DNA of 54,572 nt from contig JAKUUM010000013.1 in the NCBI GenBank assembly GCA_022447065.1, forward strand, positions 1 through 54,572, in the 5' to 3' direction. The translations under genes and the position numbers were made by a program. Within the stretch, counting starts at the first letter, position 1. Each line of letters opens with the position of its first letter. Positions 17,076 through 28,124 of the stretch are shown one piece after another. The notes under the pieces are model-generated. The model ran no database searches. It was not told the DNA's origin and saw only the letters and a list, made by a program, of their open reading frames with translations. Origin of the DNA: SAR86 cluster bacterium. GTDB lineage: Bacteria; Pseudomonadota; Gammaproteobacteria; Magnimaribacterales; Magnimaribacteraceae.

Positions 17076-17639
17076 TTGGAAGAAACTAATCCAGCGTCAA
17101 TTCTTCAACAAATTTCTAAATTTGAAGAAGAGAAATTCCCTCCAGTTCATTTATGGAATCCTCCTCTTTGTGAGAATGTAGAGATGAAAATAGATCGAAA
17201 TGGTAGATGGTACTTCATGAACTCACCTATTGGCCGAGAAAGAATGGTGAAATTATTTAGTAAAGTTTTAAGACTAGATAAAGACGGAGAGTACTATCTT
17301 GTAACTCCAGTCGAAAAAATAAGAATAGAAGTTGAGGAAAGGCCCTTCGTAATAATTGATTACCAGTTGTCCTATGAAGAAGGAGAACAAGTTATAAGCT
17401 TTGAAACAAACATAGGTGATGTATTTACGTTGGATGGAAATCATCCAATCCAAGTTGAAATAAATCCTAAGACAGGAGAACCTAAGCCTTATGTATTAGT
17501 GAGATCTAACTTAGAAGGTTTAATTTCTAGAAATATTTACTATAAATTAATAGAAATATCTGAGCTCAAGAAAATAGCAACTAAGGAAGTACTTGTTCTA
17601 AGAAGCCATAAGAAAGACTTTGAAATAGGTTATCTATAG
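17076..17639 (+). CDS. DUF1285 domain-containing protein
   Basis: A 187-residue soluble protein recognised as DUF1285 by PPVHLWNPPLCENVEMKIDR (residues 21-40), GRWYFMNSPIGRERMVKLF and EYYLVTPVEKIRIEVEERPF. The function of this family is unknown; it is widespread in proteobacteria as a single-copy gene. The start is a TTG at 17076, chosen because the conserved N-terminal region begins about 20 residues later and no in-frame ATG is available. It is the last gene of the plus-strand envelope cluster, and the hairpin at 17648-17669 lies 8 bp after its stop. Confidence 0.88.
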   Translation: MEETNPASILQQISKFEEEKFPPVHLWNPPLCENVEMKIDRNGRWYFMNSPIGRERMVKLFSKVLRLDKDGEYYLVTPVEKIRIEVEERPFVIIDYQLSYEEGEQVISFETNIGDVFTLDGNHPIQVEINPKTGEPKPYVLVRSNLEGLISRNIYYKLIEISELKKIATKEVLVLRSHKKDFEIGYL

Positions 17640-17643
17640 GCAT

Positions 17644-17669
17644 AAAAAAACAGAGCCGAAGCTCTGTTT
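17644..17669 (-). terminator. Intrinsic terminator with UUCG loop (minus strand)
   Basis: Read on the minus strand, a 9-bp stem AAACAGAGC/GCTCTGTTT closes on a TTCG tetraloop and is followed by seven T (17650-17644). On the plus strand the T run is missing, so the terminator serves a minus-strand transcript, the ncRNA at 17644-17855. It may still weakly end the plus-strand operon. Confidence 0.9.
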
Positions 17670-17855
17670 AGTTCGAGTTCGAAAGTGTCTAAACTTGAGA
17701 TTCTTGTTTAGCTCCTCGATAAATTTCTCTTTTTATCTTGGTGGCCTAAAAGGTTTTTTGCTAGCCTTCCTTTTAGAGCTTTCGCCTTTCGTTCTCTAAC
17801 TAATTTTTCTCTCCTTTTCTTCGTCTCGAGTTGTTTCTAGGTCCGAAAAATTAGT
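17644..17855 (-). ncRNA. Candidate structured small RNA, about 212 nt, family not recognised
   Basis: The minus strand has a perfect TATAAT -10 box (17867-17862), then a transcript starting near 17855 and ending at the UUCG terminator. Visible helices: an 11-bp perfect stem ACTAATTTTTC/GAAAAATTAGT formed by 17845-17855 and 17799-17809 at the very 5' end; an 8-bp stem CTAAAAGG/CCTTTTAG (17769-17776 with 17746-17753); a 6-bp stem CTAAAC/GTTTAG (17706-17711 with 17689-17694); and the terminator. A GCGAAAGC mini-hairpin lies between the first two. Four GGA triplets fall in unpaired or stem-edge positions. No start codon precedes the only long open frame. It lies between the DUF1285 gene and the ETF-QO gene. 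I could not assign it to 6S, tmRNA, SRP or RNase P RNA. Confidence 0.7.
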
Positions 17856-17861
17856 GCGTTT

Positions 17862-17867
17862 ATTATA
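17862..17867 (-). promoter_or_regulatory. -10 box (TATAAT) for the minus-strand ncRNA
   Basis: A perfect TATAAT on the minus strand lies 7 bases before the first base of the 11-bp 5' stem of the ncRNA. The -35 region is poor (TTTCTT-like), so the -35 element is uncertain. It sits 42 bp beyond the stop of the ETF-QO gene transcribed on the same strand. Confidence 0.6.
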
Positions 17868-17908
17868 ACAATTCTTTTACGTAAAGAAACAAACTTTTTA
17901 GCTATTTT

Positions 17909-19555
17909 TTACATATTTGGATAGTTAGGACCTCCTGTCCCTTCAGGTGTTACCCAGTTTATATTCTGTGCTGGATCTTTGATGTCACAAGTTTTGCAAT
18001 GAACACAATTCTGGGCGTTTATTTGGAACTTTTTTTGTCCTTCTTCTTCAATTATTTCGTATACACCGGCAGGACAGTATCTTTGTGCAGGTTCATCATA
18101 AAGAGGAAGGTTTTGATCAATAGGTATGGTTTCATCTTCAAGAACTAAGTGACAAGGCTGATCTTCAGCATGATTAGTGTTGGATAAAAAAACAGAGGAA
18201 AGTACATCAAAAGAAATTGTGCCATCTGGTTTTGGATAAGATATTTTTGGCATTTTATTTGCTTCTTTAAGACAAGCATGGTCAGGTTTTTGTGCTCTTA
18301 AGGTGAAAGGGAGTTTTCCTCTAAATAAGAGTTGGTCTATACCTGCGAGTAAAACTCCTAGATGAGGTCCAAATTTATGTAATAAAGGGTTCCAATTTCG
18401 AGCTAAATGTAATTCATTGTGAATCCAAGAAGAAGAAAATTTTTCTTCATAGGACTCAAGATTGGGTTCGCTTTCGTTGTTTACAAAAGATTCAAAAATA
18501 GATTCGGCTGCAATCATTCCTGATTTCATAGCAGTATGTGTTCCCTTGATTTTTGGAAAATTTAAAGTACCGGCGTTATCACCTGTCAGCAAACCTCCTG
18601 GAAAATCCATTTTTGGCAGAGATTGAAAACCTCCCTTGATCAAGGCTCTTGCTCCGTAAGAAACTCTTTTACCTCCTTCTAGGTATTTGATTATGGACGA
18701 CTGGTGTTTCCATTGTTGAAATTCATCATAAGGATTTAAATGTGGATTTTTATAATCTAAAGGTACTACGTATCCAATATAGGCCTGGTTATTTTCACCA
18801 TGATAAAAATAGGAACCAGACACAGTACCTTTTGCAGGCCATCCTAAAGTATGGATTACTAGACCTTCTTCGTGTAATTCAGGCTTTAGATCCCACACTT
18901 CTTTAAAACCTATTCCATAGTGCTGAGGATCTTTTCCTTGATCTAGTTCATATTTCTTAATAATTTGTTTACCTAAATGTCCTCTACATCCCTCAGCTAG
19001 AACTGTAAATTTTGCTTTTAATTCAACCCCAGGTTCATATCCCAGTTTTTTTTCTCCGTTAGAATCTACCCCCATATCTCCTGTAATGATGCCAGTAACT
19101 TTATCATTATTGAAAATTAATTCTGAAGCTGGAAACCCAGGAAAAATATCTACATCTAAACTTTCAGCGTATTCTGCTAACCATCTACATAAATTACTAA
19201 GACTTATAATGTAATTACCATGATTCTTAAAAGAAGGAGCAAAAGGTAGGGGTATAGGTATGGTAATGGACTCTGTAAGTAAATATCTAACTGAATCTTT
19301 GGTAACTTGAGTCTTTAGAGGTGCTCCCTTTTCTTTCCAGTCAGGAATGAGCTCATTCAAAGCTTTAGGATCTATAACATTACCTGAAAGTATATGAGCT
19401 CCAACTTCAGATCCTTTTTCAACTAAGCATACGGATATATCAGATTGGTGCTCAGAAGCAAGCTGCTTAAGTTTTATAGCTGTAGACAAACCTGAAGGTC
19501 CTGCACCAACAATCACTACATCATATTTCATTGATTCTCTTTGTGTTTCTTCCAT
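17909..19555 (-). CDS. Electron transfer flavoprotein-ubiquinone oxidoreductase (ETF-QO)
   Basis: A 548-residue inner-membrane-associated flavoprotein that passes electrons from ETF to ubiquinone. [17 protein letters not shown] (near 14-30) binds [30 protein letters not shown] is the second FAD motif, and the C-terminal cysteines RYCPAGVY and [17 protein letters not shown] hold the 4Fe-4S cluster. Length matches bacterial and mitochondrial ETF-QO. The start is either M1 or M9; both lead directly into the FAD fold. It is divergent from etfB-etfA across an 82-bp intergenic region, so all three components of the acyl-CoA electron pathway sit together. Confidence 0.95.
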   Translation of the reverse strand: MEETQRESMKYDVVIVGAGPSGLSTAIKLKQLASEHQSDISVCLVEKGSEVGAHILSGNVIDPKALNELIPDWKEKGAPLKTQVTKDSVRYLLTESITIPIPLPFAPSFKNHGNYIISLSNLCRWLAEYAESLDVDIFPGFPASELIFNNDKVTGIITGDMGVDSNGEKKLGYEPGVELKAKFTVLAEGCRGHLGKQIIKKYELDQGKDPQHYGIGFKEVWDLKPELHEEGLVIHTLGWPAKGTVSGSYFYHGENNQAYIGYVVPLDYKNPHLNPYDEFQQWKHQSSIIKYLEGGKRVSYGARALIKGGFQSLPKMDFPGGLLTGDNAGTLNFPKIKGTHTAMKSGMIAAESIFESFVNNESEPNLESYEEKFSSSWIHNELHLARNWNPLLHKFGPHLGVLLAGIDQLLFRGKLPFTLRAQKPDHACLKEANKMPKISYPKPDGTISFDVLSSVFLSNTNHAEDQPCHLVLEDETIPIDQNLPLYDEPAQRYCPAGVYEIIEEEGQKKFQINAQNCVHCKTCDIKDPAQNINWVTPEGTGGPNYPNM

Positions 19556-19637
19556 AATTATCTTTTATTTGTATGCAAGATTAAGCAGATATAAAATAGC
19601 CGCTCTATTTTTCTACCATTATAAAGGATTTGTATAT

Positions 19638-20390
19638 ATGAAGGTTCTCGTCCCAATAAAGCGTGTTATTGATTTTAACGTTAAAGTTAGAGCAAAATCA
19701 GATGAAACAGGCCCTGATTTAACTAATGTGAAGATGGCTATTAATCCTTTCTGTGAGATAGCAGTAGAAGAAGCTATCAGATTAAAGGAAGCTGGAACTG
19801 CTCAGGAAGTTATTGCAATTTCAATCGGTACTAATGCCTGTAAGGAACAATTAAGAACTGCTTTGGCTTTAGGTGCTGACAGGGCAATCTTAGTGGAAAC
19901 TGAAATAGAAGTTGAACCCTTAGGGGTTGCCAAGTTATTAAAAGCAGTTGTAGAAAGGGAACAGCCTGAGTTGATAATATTGGGAAAACAAGCCATAGAT
20001 GATGATTCTAATCAAACAGGTCAAATGTTAGCTTCTCTTCTGTCTTATCCTCAAGGTACTTTTGCTTCTAAAATTAAAATAGAAAAAGGAAAAATCAACG
20101 TAACTAGAGAAGTAGATGGCGGTTTACAGACTGTTTCTCTTGATCTACCAGCCGTAGTAACTACTGATTTAAGGTTAAATGAACCCAGATATGCTTCTTT
20201 ACCCAACATAATGAAAGCTAAGAAAAAACCTTTCGACACTTTAACTCCAGAAGAGCTAAATGTTGATGCTTCTCCTAGGATAGAAATACTTAAAGTCTCT
20301 CCTCCACCAGAAAGACCTACTGGAATAATAGTTAACAGTGTTGATGAGTTAATTGAAAAACTAAAGAACGAAGCTAAGGTGATTTCATGA
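19638..20390 (+). CDS. etfB: Electron transfer flavoprotein beta subunit
   Basis: A 250-residue protein starting [21 protein letters not shown] 19638 is preceded by AAGGA at 19624-19628 (9-base spacing), which favours it over the TTG-like start 69 bases upstream. [16 protein letters not shown] and [17 protein letters not shown] (AMP/ETF loop region) are classic EtfB motifs, and [20 protein letters not shown] is the signature toward the C-terminus. With EtfA it forms the soluble carrier that accepts electrons from acyl-CoA dehydrogenases. It overlaps etfA by 4 bp (ATGA). Confidence 0.96.
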   Translation: MKVLVPIKRVIDFNVKVRAKSDETGPDLTNVKMAINPFCEIAVEEAIRLKEAGTAQEVIAISIGTNACKEQLRTALALGADRAILVETEIEVEPLGVAKLLKAVVEREQPELIILGKQAIDDDSNQTGQMLASLLSYPQGTFASKIKIEKGKINVTREVDGGLQTVSLDLPAVVTTDLRLNEPRYASLPNIMKAKKKPFDTLTPEELNVDASPRIEILKVSPPPERPTGIIVNSVDELIEKLKNEAKVIS

Positions 20391-21316
20391 GTATTTTAGT
20401 GATAGCAGAACATGATAATGATGAATTAAAAGGAGCTACTCTTAATACAATCACTGCTGCAAAGGAGATAGGCCCAGACATAGAATTATTAGTAGTGGGC
20501 TTTTCTTGCGATGCTGTGGTGGAGAAAGCTTGTTTGATTCCAGGAATTAGTAAAGTTCTAGTCGCGGACAAAGAAACTTATAAGAACTTTTTGGCGGAGA
20601 ATATAGGGTCTTTAGTTGCTGAAATAGGGTCTGATCATTCGCACATTCTTGCTTCTGCTACCAGTAATGGAAAAAACTTCATGCCTAGAGTTGCTGCACT
20701 CTTAGACGTTGCTCAAATTTCTGAAATAATTTCTGTTTTGTCTGAAGATACATTTGAACGTCCTATTTACGCAGGAAATTGTATAGCTACAGTCAAAAGC
20801 TCTGATTCCATTAAAGTTATTACTGTAAGAGCAACAGGGTTTGATGATTGTGAATCTGAAGGCGGCTCGGCCCCGCGGGAAAATCTTGATCAAGATACTA
20901 ATCTCGGTATTTCAGCTTTTGTTAGTGAAGAACTAGCAAAGTCCGACCGACCAGAACTTACTTCAGCTGATGTTGTCATCTCTGGAGGTAGAGGAATGCA
21001 GAGTGGTGAAAACTTTAGATTGCTCGAAGGGATAGCTGATAAATTAGGAGCTGCTATTGGAGCTTCTAGAGCAGCTGTGGATTCAGGTTTTGTTCCTAAT
21101 GATATGCAGGTGGGCCAAACAGGTAAGATAGTTGCACCTAATCTCTATATCGCAGTAGGAATTTCTGGCGCCATTCAACATTTGGCAGGAATGAAAGATA
21201 GCAAAGTTATTGTAGCTATTAATAAAGATGCGGATGCACCAATTTTTCAGGTAGCAGATTATGGTTTAGTTGCTGATCTATTTGATGCTTTGCCAGAGCT
21301 GGAATCTAAGCTCTAG
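20387..21316 (+). CDS. etfA: Electron transfer flavoprotein alpha subunit
   Basis: A 309-residue protein: N-terminal [24 protein letters not shown] and the C-terminal FAD domain with [34 protein letters not shown] and [39 protein letters not shown], the EtfA signature. It carries the FAD that takes electrons from acyl-CoA dehydrogenases and hands them to ETF-QO. The start overlaps etfB; the stop overlaps the convergent trmA gene by 11 bp. Confidence 0.96.
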   Translation: MSILVIAEHDNDELKGATLNTITAAKEIGPDIELLVVGFSCDAVVEKACLIPGISKVLVADKETYKNFLAENIGSLVAEIGSDHSHILASATSNGKNFMPRVAALLDVAQISEIISVLSEDTFERPIYAGNCIATVKSSDSIKVITVRATGFDDCESEGGSAPRENLDQDTNLGISAFVSEELAKSDRPELTSADVVISGGRGMQSGENFRLLEGIADKLGAAIGASRAAVDSGFVPNDMQVGQTGKIVAPNLYIAVGISGAIQHLAGMKDSKVIVAINKDADAPIFQVADYGLVADLFDALPELESKL

Positions 21317-22382
21317 TCTTCCGGTTCAGGATTACCCCAGTTTCCATGTGGTTAGTAAAAGGGAATTGATCAAAAAAAGCAGCCTTATCAACTTTGTATG
21401 CTGATAACAGATCTCGGATATTAGATTTTAAAGATTGAAAACCACACGATAAGTATATTATTTCTTTAAAATTTACTTCTTTTATTAGATCTAAAGTGCG
21501 TGAATCTAGGCCAGGTCTTGGAGGGTCTAGAAATAATGTATCTATATTATAATCTTCAAGGTTTACATGTTTAAGTCTTCTAAATTCTCTGTTTCCTTTT
21601 AATGCTTCTAAAGTTTCAACCCCTGACATTCTTCCAAAAGAAACATTAGAAATGCAATTATCTTTCAAGTTTACTTGCAAGGCTTTAGTGCTGAGTCTAC
21701 TATTTTCTGTACATAGAACCTTAGAAAACTTTTTAGAGAGGAGGACTGTGAATGTTCCTAAGCCGCAGTGAAGTTCAACTAAGTCAGATTTTAAACTCGT
21801 ATTATTATCTACCCAAGAAAGCATTTGGTCACATATGTAGGGGTTAGGTTGGCTGAAACAATGTTCGTATAATTTAATTTGAAACTTGTCTCCATTGGCA
21901 TCATAAGTTTCAATTACATAGTCTCTTCCAATTACTAATTTTTGGTTTTTACTTCTACCAATAACTGAAGTTTTAATCCTTTTACTTAATTTTTGTGCCT
22001 CATCAATCCAATTAGAGTCTAGAAACTTATGGTAGATTAACGAGATGAAACCTTCGCCTTTTCTTGAGACTTGCATTTCTACTTGAAATAATTTGTCTTT
22101 CAAGACATTGCTCAGAAAAATCTGTTGTTTTAGATGTCTTATAAATTTGTTAATACTTTGATCACAAATATCAAGCTGTTCAATTAAAATTTGTTTACCA
22201 TTTTTGACCATGGTAAGTTCAACTGAATTCTTAGAGATAACTCCAAATTCTGCCCTGGTTCTAAAATTAGATGAAGGCGATTGGAAAAATTCTAACTCAT
22301 CCGTGTAGGTAGTAAAAAATAATAAAAAATCACGTTTCTTTTTATCAAATTGAATAAGATATTCGTCTTTTTTCTTATTCAA
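21306..22382 (-). CDS. trmA: tRNA (uracil-5-)-methyltransferase
   Basis: A 358-residue SAM-dependent enzyme that makes m5U54 in the T loop of tRNAs. The SAM motif is [17 protein letters not shown], the substrate Asp region [11 protein letters not shown], the nucleophile C313 in [11 protein letters not shown], and the base E347 in [10 protein letters not shown]. The 34-residue distance from Cys to Glu equals that in E. coli TrmA. TrmA rather than RlmC/RlmD is indicated by the absence of an N-terminal FeS cysteine cluster and by the [10 protein letters not shown] ending. One oddity: the NPE usually following the Cys is GFQ here. It overlaps metH by 8 bp (same strand). Confidence 0.92.
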   Translation of the reverse strand: MNKKKDEYLIQFDKKKRDFLLFFTTYTDELEFFQSPSSNFRTRAEFGVISKNSVELTMVKNGKQILIEQLDICDQSINKFIRHLKQQIFLSNVLKDKLFQVEMQVSRKGEGFISLIYHKFLDSNWIDEAQKLSKRIKTSVIGRSKNQKLVIGRDYVIETYDANGDKFQIKLYEHCFSQPNPYICDQMLSWVDNNTSLKSDLVELHCGLGTFTVLLSKKFSKVLCTENSRLSTKALQVNLKDNCISNVSFGRMSGVETLEALKGNREFRRLKHVNLEDYNIDTLFLDPPRPGLDSRTLDLIKEVNFKEIIYLSCGFQSLKSNIRDLLSAYKVDKAAFFDQFPFTNHMETGVILNRKTRA

Positions 22383-25300
22383 GATTGGTACTTAGATATT
22401 TTCTGGTAATACTAATTTCCTCATTTCTATCTATTGAGATTCTTTCTACCTGCTCTAAAGAGATTTTTCCAAGTCCAAAATATTTACTTTCAGGGTGAGA
22501 GAAATACCATCCACTAATAGATGCTGCTGGAAGCATGGCAAAATTCTCTGTTAAGGTCATACCTGTATTCTTTTCTGCTTTTAACAAAGAAAAAAGTTTA
22601 ACTTTTTCCGAATGGTCTGGACAAGCAGGATAGCCAGGAGCAGGTCTAATTCCAATATACTTCTCTTTAATAAGTTCTTGGTTATCCAGATTTTCATTTT
22701 TTGAATATCCCCATAATTCTTTTCTTACTTTTTTATGAACATATTCAGCTAATGATTCAGTTAGCCTATCTGCCAAAGCCTTAAGCATTATGGAAGAGTA
22801 ATCATCATTATTTTCTTCATATTTTTTACAGGCTTCTGCTACACCAATTCCGGCGGTAACAGCAAAAGCACCTATATAATCTTTGACATCTAAATGACCA
22901 GGAGCTATAAAATCTGATAAAGAAAGGTTTGGTCGTTCTTTTCCTTGGTATCTCTGCTGTCTTGGAAAGCTTAAGCTTGTAGTTACTTCTGTTCTTTTTT
23001 CATTTTTAAAAACTTTTACTAAATTATTTTCAGCTTGATAAGCCGGCCAAAATCCTAGGACAGTTTTATTGGCTATTACTTGCGATTCTTCAAGGTCATC
23101 GAGCATAAGATTTGCTTCCTTGAATAGTTGAGAAGCAGCTTCTCCCACCACTGAGTCTGTTAATATTTTAGGATATCTTCCAGCTAAGTCCCAAGATTTG
23201 AAGAAAGGAGTCCAGTCTATGTATTCACGTAAAGTTTTTACTGGAACATTATCTAAATTTTTAGTTCCCAAGAAGGAAGGCTTTACGGGTTTATTTTTTT
23301 CCCAGTTAATTTCTAACTTATTCTTGTTAGCTTTTTCTAAGGTTAGTAAGGTTTTAGTAGATTTATTTGCTAACCTTTCTCTGGTAGAAATATAGTCTTT
23401 TCTAATTTCCTTAATATAAGCTTTCTTTGTTTCTTGTTTTAATAATTTTTGTACCACCCCAACACTTCTAGAAGCATCCAGTACATGAGTAGCAAGGCCT
23501 GTTTTGTAGTTGGGTTCAATCTTTAAGGCAGTATGAGCTTTTGAAGTAGTAGCCCCCCCTATTAACACCGGTATTTTGAGTTTCTTTCTAGTTAACTCTT
23601 CAACGACATTTATCATTTCATCTAAAGAAGGAGTTATCAAACCGCTTAAACCAATCATGTCAGCTTTTTCTTTAATAGCTGTATCAATTATCTTTTCTGC
23701 TGGGACCATAACTCCGAGATCTATAACTTCGTAGTTATTACATTGTAGAACTACACCAACAATATTTTTCCCTATGTCATGAACATCACCCTTGACCGTA
23801 GCCATAATGATTTTTCCGTTGGACTGGACAATACCTTCTTTCTCAGCTTCCAGATAGGGAACAAGATAAGCCACAGCTTCTTTCATCACTCTTGCGCTTT
23901 TAACAACTTGGGGCAGGAACATCTTTCCATCACCAAAAAGATCACCAACTATATTCATTCCATCCATTAGAGGTCCCTCTATTACCTCAACTGGAGATTT
24001 AGCTTGTAATCTGAACTCTTCGACATCTTCTATTATGTATTTATTAATACCTCGGACTAAGGAATGATTTATTCGTGCATCTACGTCTTGTTGTCTCCAT
24101 TCTTCATCTAGCACAGAAACTTTGTAATTGGCATTAAATTTGGTGGCTTCTTCAACTAATCTTTCAGTAGCATCCTCTCTTTTATTTAAAATTACATCTT
24201 CCACCAACACTTTTAACTCAGCTTTTATGTCTTCATAAACAGCTAATTGACCTGCATTAACTATACCCATAGTTAAGCCATTTTTAATTGCATGAAACAG
24301 AAAGACAGAATGCATGGCTTCTCTCACAGAGTTATTGCCTCTGAAGGAGAAAGAAACGTTGCTTATTCCTCCTGAAATATTCACTCGAGGAAACTCTTTT
24401 CTTATATAGGCACAAGAAGCAAAAAAATCATTAGCGAAGTTTCTATGCTCTTCAAGACCAGTCGCAACAGCAAAAACATTTGGATCAAAGATTATGTCTT
24501 CAGCTGGAAACTTAACTTTCTCCGTAAGGAGCTGGTACGCTCTTTTGCAAATTTCTTTTCTTCTTTCTAGAGAGTCAGCCTGACCTTTTTCATCAAAAGC
24601 CATGACTATAACTGCTGCTCCGTACTTAAGACAAAGGTTGGCAGTCTTAACAAATTTTTCCTCTCCTTCTTTAAGACTGATGGAATTAACAATCGACTTG
24701 CCTTGTATTACTTTTAACCCTGCTTCTATAACTTCCCATTTAGAAGAATCTATCATGATAGGAACCTTTGATATATCAGGTTCAGAAGCTACTAGTTTCA
24801 AGAAGTTATCCATTTCTTCTATAGAATCCAACATGCCTTCATCCATATTTACATCAATAATTTGGGCTCCTAAAGAGACTTGCTCTTTAGCAACTTCTAG
24901 TGCTGCTGCGTAATTCTTTTCTTTTATTAATCCTGCAAACTTTGTGGAACCAGTAACATTGGTTCTTTCGCCTATATTTACAAAAAGCGAATCCTTATTC
25001 ACAACTAATTGTTCCAGACCACTAAAAGAAGTAGTACGTTGCTTCTTGATTACTTTCCTGGGCTCTAGGCCTTCAACAGCTCCTTTGATTGCCTCTATAT
25101 GATCAGGAGTAGTGCCACAACAACCTCCAACAATGTTTAAGAGGTGGTTTTCTGCCATCTCTTTTACTACCTTTGCCATATAATTAGGTGTTTCATCGTA
25201 TTCACCCATTTCATTAGGTAATCCTGCATTCGGATGCAAGCTAATGGGTGTATCTGATACTTTATTCAAAGAAACTAGATGAGGTCTCAACTGTTCAGCT

Positions 25301-26028
25301 CCTAAAGCACAATTAAAGCCTATTGAACAAGGGATTGCGTGCTTTACTGAGGACCAAAAAGCTTCAACGGTTTGACCTGAAAGAGTTCTACCTGAATTGT
25401 CTGAGATAGTTCCTGAAATCATTAAAGGTATTTTTGTTTGAATTTCTTCGCATTTATCAAGGTAAGCAAATATCCCAGCTTTTACATTTAAAGTGTCAAA
25501 GATGGTTTCAAACATCAAAAAATCTACTCCTCCATCTAATAATCCATCCATGCATTCTTTATAGGACTTAACTAATTGATCGAAAGATATATTTCTCATT
25601 GAAGGATCAGTAACATCGGGGGACATAGATGCTGAAGTATTGGTAGGACCAATTGAACCTATGATCCAAGCATCACTTTCTGATTCTTTAATAGCTTCCT
25701 TGGCAATCTTTGCTCCAGAGAGATTTAATTCGTAAGCTATATTTTCTAGGCCATAATCCTTTTGAGAAATAGAACTTGAATTAAACGTGTTTGTTTGAAT
25801 AAAGTCTGACCCTTTGGAAAGATATGATTTATGTATTTCTTTTATAACTTCAGGCTGAGTAAGATTAAGGAGATCATTATTGCCTTTTAAATCTTGACCG
25901 TAATCAGTATAAAGATTGCCCCTAAAGTCTTCTTCAGTAAGATTTTTTGATTGAATTTCAGTTCCCATGGCCCCATCCATGACTAAAATTCTTTCCTTCA
26001 ATATGCTTCTAAATTCAGAAACTTTCAT
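22375..26028 (-). CDS. metH: Cobalamin-dependent methionine synthase
   Basis: A full-length 1217-residue MetH. The homocysteine domain (1-325) carries the zinc cysteines C240 (GFNCALG), C303 and C304 ([10 protein letters not shown]). The folate domain (about 340-635) holds [13 protein letters not shown] and MIDSS. The cap/B12 domain (about 650-900) has the cobalt-ligating H750 in GDVHDIGKN. The reactivation domain (about 905-1217) has [12 protein letters not shown] (1128-1139) for AdoMet. It transfers the methyl of methyl-tetrahydrofolate to homocysteine. The cell must obtain B12, by synthesis or uptake, which this window does not show. No cobalamin riboswitch is possible in the 65-bp upstream gap. 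Confidence 0.97.
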   Translation of the reverse strand: MKVSEFRSILKERILVMDGAMGTEIQSKNLTEEDFRGNLYTDYGQDLKGNNDLLNLTQPEVIKEIHKSYLSKGSDFIQTNTFNSSSISQKDYGLENIAYELNLSGAKIAKEAIKESESDAWIIGSIGPTNTSASMSPDVTDPSMRNISFDQLVKSYKECMDGLLDGGVDFLMFETIFDTLNVKAGIFAYLDKCEEIQTKIPLMISGTISDNSGRTLSGQTVEAFWSSVKHAIPCSIGFNCALGAEQLRPHLVSLNKVSDTPISLHPNAGLPNEMGEYDETPNYMAKVVKEMAENHLLNIVGGCCGTTPDHIEAIKGAVEGLEPRKVIKKQRTTSFSGLEQLVVNKDSLFVNIGERTNVTGSTKFAGLIKEKNYAAALEVAKEQVSLGAQIIDVNMDEGMLDSIEEMDNFLKLVASEPDISKVPIMIDSSKWEVIEAGLKVIQGKSIVNSISLKEGEEKFVKTANLCLKYGAAVIVMAFDEKGQADSLERRKEICKRAYQLLTEKVKFPAEDIIFDPNVFAVATGLEEHRNFANDFFASCAYIRKEFPRVNISGGISNVSFSFRGNNSVREAMHSVFLFHAIKNGLTMGIVNAGQLAVYEDIKAELKVLVEDVILNKREDATERLVEEATKFNANYKVSVLDEEWRQQDVDARINHSLVRGINKYIIEDVEEFRLQAKSPVEVIEGPLMDGMNIVGDLFGDGKMFLPQVVKSARVMKEAVAYLVPYLEAEKEGIVQSNGKIIMATVKGDVHDIGKNIVGVVLQCNNYEVIDLGVMVPAEKIIDTAIKEKADMIGLSGLITPSLDEMINVVEELTRKKLKIPVLIGGATTSKAHTALKIEPNYKTGLATHVLDASRSVGVVQKLLKQETKKAYIKEIRKDYISTRERLANKSTKTLLTLEKANKNKLEINWEKNKPVKPSFLGTKNLDNVPVKTLREYIDWTPFFKSWDLAGRYPKILTDSVVGEAASQLFKEANLMLDDLEESQVIANKTVLGFWPAYQAENNLVKVFKNEKRTEVTTSLSFPRQQRYQGKERPNLSLSDFIAPGHLDVKDYIGAFAVTAGIGVAEACKKYEENNDDYSSIMLKALADRLTESLAEYVHKKVRKELWGYSKNENLDNQELIKEKYIGIRPAPGYPACPDHSEKVKLFSLLKAEKNTGMTLTENFAMLPAASISGWYFSHPESKYFGLGKISLEQVERISIDRNEEISITRKYLSTNLE

Positions 26029-26093
26029 AAAAATTTTATTATTTCTTTTATCTTAAAGTGAATTGTAAGTGTTTTAGCTATAAAATATAACGG

Positions 26094-26681
26094 ATGTCAT
26101 CTATAGAAATAACCAAATCAGCTGAAAGTTATCTATTAGAACTTCTTGAAAAACAAGAATCAGATACCATTGGCGTTAAAGTCTTTGTAAGCGAACCTGG
26201 TTCTCCAAGAGCCGAGACTTGTATTGCCTATTGCAAGGACGATGATGATATAAGTGAATATGAAATAAGAGAAGATCTTTCTTTTAAGCTTTTCCTAGAA
26301 AAAAAATCTTTGTCATTTATAGAAGGTGCAAAAGTTGATTATTCTCCAGATAAGTTCGGAGGGACTCTTACTATAAAAGCTCCAAACGCTAAGGTACCAA
26401 GTATTGGCGAGGACGCTTCTTTAGAAGAAAGAGTTAATTACCTTCTTTATACCGAAATTAATCCAAGCTTAGCCTCTCACGGAGGAGAGGTTTCTTTAGT
26501 AGAGATTACGAATGAGGAAACAGCTGTGCTTCAATTTGGAGGAGGGTGCCAAGGTTGTGGGATGGTAGATGTAACTCTAAAGCAGGGTGTTGAAAAAACC
26601 CTTATTGAGGAAATACCTGAACTTAAAGGTATTGCTGATGTAACTGATCATAGTTATAAAGAAAACGCTTATTACAAATAA
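26094..26681 (+). CDS. nfuA: Fe-S biogenesis protein NfuA
   Basis: A 195-residue protein with an N-terminal degenerate A-type carrier domain (1-100, [19 protein letters not shown]) and a C-terminal Nfu domain with [20 protein letters not shown]152 and C155 bind the 4Fe-4S cluster. It delivers clusters to apoproteins such as aconitase or lipoyl synthase in the cytoplasm. It is divergent from metH over 65 bp; a TATAAA-like box lies about 20 bases before the ATG, so the leader is very short. Confidence 0.94.
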   Translation: MSSIEITKSAESYLLELLEKQESDTIGVKVFVSEPGSPRAETCIAYCKDDDDISEYEIREDLSFKLFLEKKSLSFIEGAKVDYSPDKFGGTLTIKAPNAKVPSIGEDASLEERVNYLLYTEINPSLASHGGEVSLVEITNEETAVLQFGGGCQGCGMVDVTLKQGVEKTLIEEIPELKGIADVTDHSYKENAYYK

Positions 26682-26715
26682 AGAACTTTAGTTCTTTAAT
26701 GTTTATAATTCTAAA

Positions 26716-28119
26716 ATGGCTCAATTAAATGCGGATACTTGTTATATTTTTACAGATACTGAAACCACAGGCCTTGATATTAATTTCTCTCAAATTATTC
26801 AAGTTGGATCTTTACTGACAGACGAGAACCTAGTTGTTGAGAAGGAACACAATTTATCTTCTAAACTTTTACCTTGGGTAGTTCCCAGTCCTGAAGCATT
26901 CCTGGTACATAAAAGGCTACAGTGCTTGGATGATAATAGTCCCTCCCATTATGAAATGATGTTAGATCTTAGGAACGATTGGTTAGATTGGTCATCACAA
27001 AGAAATCCTGTTTTTGTTACCTATAATGGGCACAGATTTGATGAGGAGCTTTTTAGGAGACAATTTTATTGGTGCTTGCTGCCTTCCTATATTACTAATA
27101 CGGGTGGAGCTACAAGATTAGATTTAATGTATACATTTCAAATCATTGCTAATTTTTTCCCTAACTCTCTTGTTATTCCTTCCAATCATGAGGATGAAAT
27201 TAGTCTCAAGCTTACTGATTGGGCTGATTCCAATAATATATCATCTCTTAATGCACATGATGCATTAGGTGATTGTTATTTAATGGTTAATTTAGCCCGT
27301 CTAATTGCTGAAAAAGCCCCAGAGGTTTGGCGAAGTTCTTTAAGGGGGTCTTCAAAAGATGGCAATTTAAGGTTACTTCAATCTGAACCTTTTGCAATGA
27401 TAGGTGAAGTAATCAGGAAAAAAAAGTTTACTTATCCAGTTACTTTTTGCGGACAAAATCAGAAGATGCAAAATGAAGTTGCGGCAGCTGATCTTTATTT
27501 TGATCCTGACGATTTAAACGAATTATCTGATTCTGAATTATTTGAACAAATCTCTACTGGTGGATCGGCTATAAAAAAAGTAAGAATTAATAAAAGTATT
27601 CCTTTAATAAGTTGTTTAGATATACCTTCTATTCAAGAAAGACTAGATATTCCTTTAAAGCAATTAGAAGAGAGAGCCTACAAAATAAGAAATAATACGA
27701 AATTACAAGCCAGAGTCAGTGAATTATTGACTAATAATCAAATCAAATATCCACCACCCAAATTTGTAGAACAGTCAGTTTACTCAGGCTTCCCATCAAA
27801 TGAAGATGAGCTTTGGATGGAGAGATTCCATTCAACTCCTTGGGAGGAAAGGCATAAATTGATAGAAGGTTTTGTTGACTCAAGGTATAAAGAATTAGCA
27901 GAGAGACTCATTTGCTCGAGCAAAGTAAACAATATTTCTGATAATTCTTTAAAGAGATATAAGGCTTTTCTCGAACAAAGATTGTCTGATAAAGGACCTT
28001 GGTTGAACTTAAGTACGGCAAAACAAAAGATACAGAAGTTAATGGAAAATGAAGAAGATAAAGAAAAGGTAGAAATTTTAAAAACACTAGAGATCAAATT
28101 AGCTGAGATGTCTCTCTAG
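26716..28119 (+). CDS. sbcB: Exodeoxyribonuclease I
   Basis: A 467-residue 3'-5' single-strand DNA exonuclease. FTDTETTGLDINFSQIIQVG holds the first DEDDh acidic residues (D14, E16), TYNGHRFDEELFRRQFY the second, and NAHDALGDCYLMVNLARL the last His and Asp. The C-terminal WMERFHSTPWEERHKL and PWLNLSTAKQKIQ match the ExoI C-terminal domain. It is used in mismatch repair and recombination. It starts 34 bp after nfuA on the same strand, and is convergent with the csiV-like gene with a 5-bp gap. Confidence 0.93.
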   Translation: MAQLNADTCYIFTDTETTGLDINFSQIIQVGSLLTDENLVVEKEHNLSSKLLPWVVPSPEAFLVHKRLQCLDDNSPSHYEMMLDLRNDWLDWSSQRNPVFVTYNGHRFDEELFRRQFYWCLLPSYITNTGGATRLDLMYTFQIIANFFPNSLVIPSNHEDEISLKLTDWADSNNISSLNAHDALGDCYLMVNLARLIAEKAPEVWRSSLRGSSKDGNLRLLQSEPFAMIGEVIRKKKFTYPVTFCGQNQKMQNEVAAADLYFDPDDLNELSDSELFEQISTGGSAIKKVRINKSIPLISCLDIPSIQERLDIPLKQLEERAYKIRNNTKLQARVSELLTNNQIKYPPPKFVEQSVYSGFPSNEDELWMERFHSTPWEERHKLIEGFVDSRYKELAERLICSSKVNNISDNSLKRYKAFLEQRLSDKGPWLNLSTAKQKIQKLMENEEDKEKVEILKTLEIKLAEMSL

Positions 28120-28124
28120 AGAAT

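Noticed and set aside
17710-17840. Lys/Arg-rich open frame inside the minus-strand ncRNA (ends ...KKRNLSRS)
   Set aside because: No ATG, GTG or TTG start precedes it; the composition follows from a purine-rich RNA with strong helices.
24602-24913. 103-codon plus-strand frame inside metH
   Set aside because: Antisense shadow of the MetH folate domain, which has intact motifs on the minus strand.
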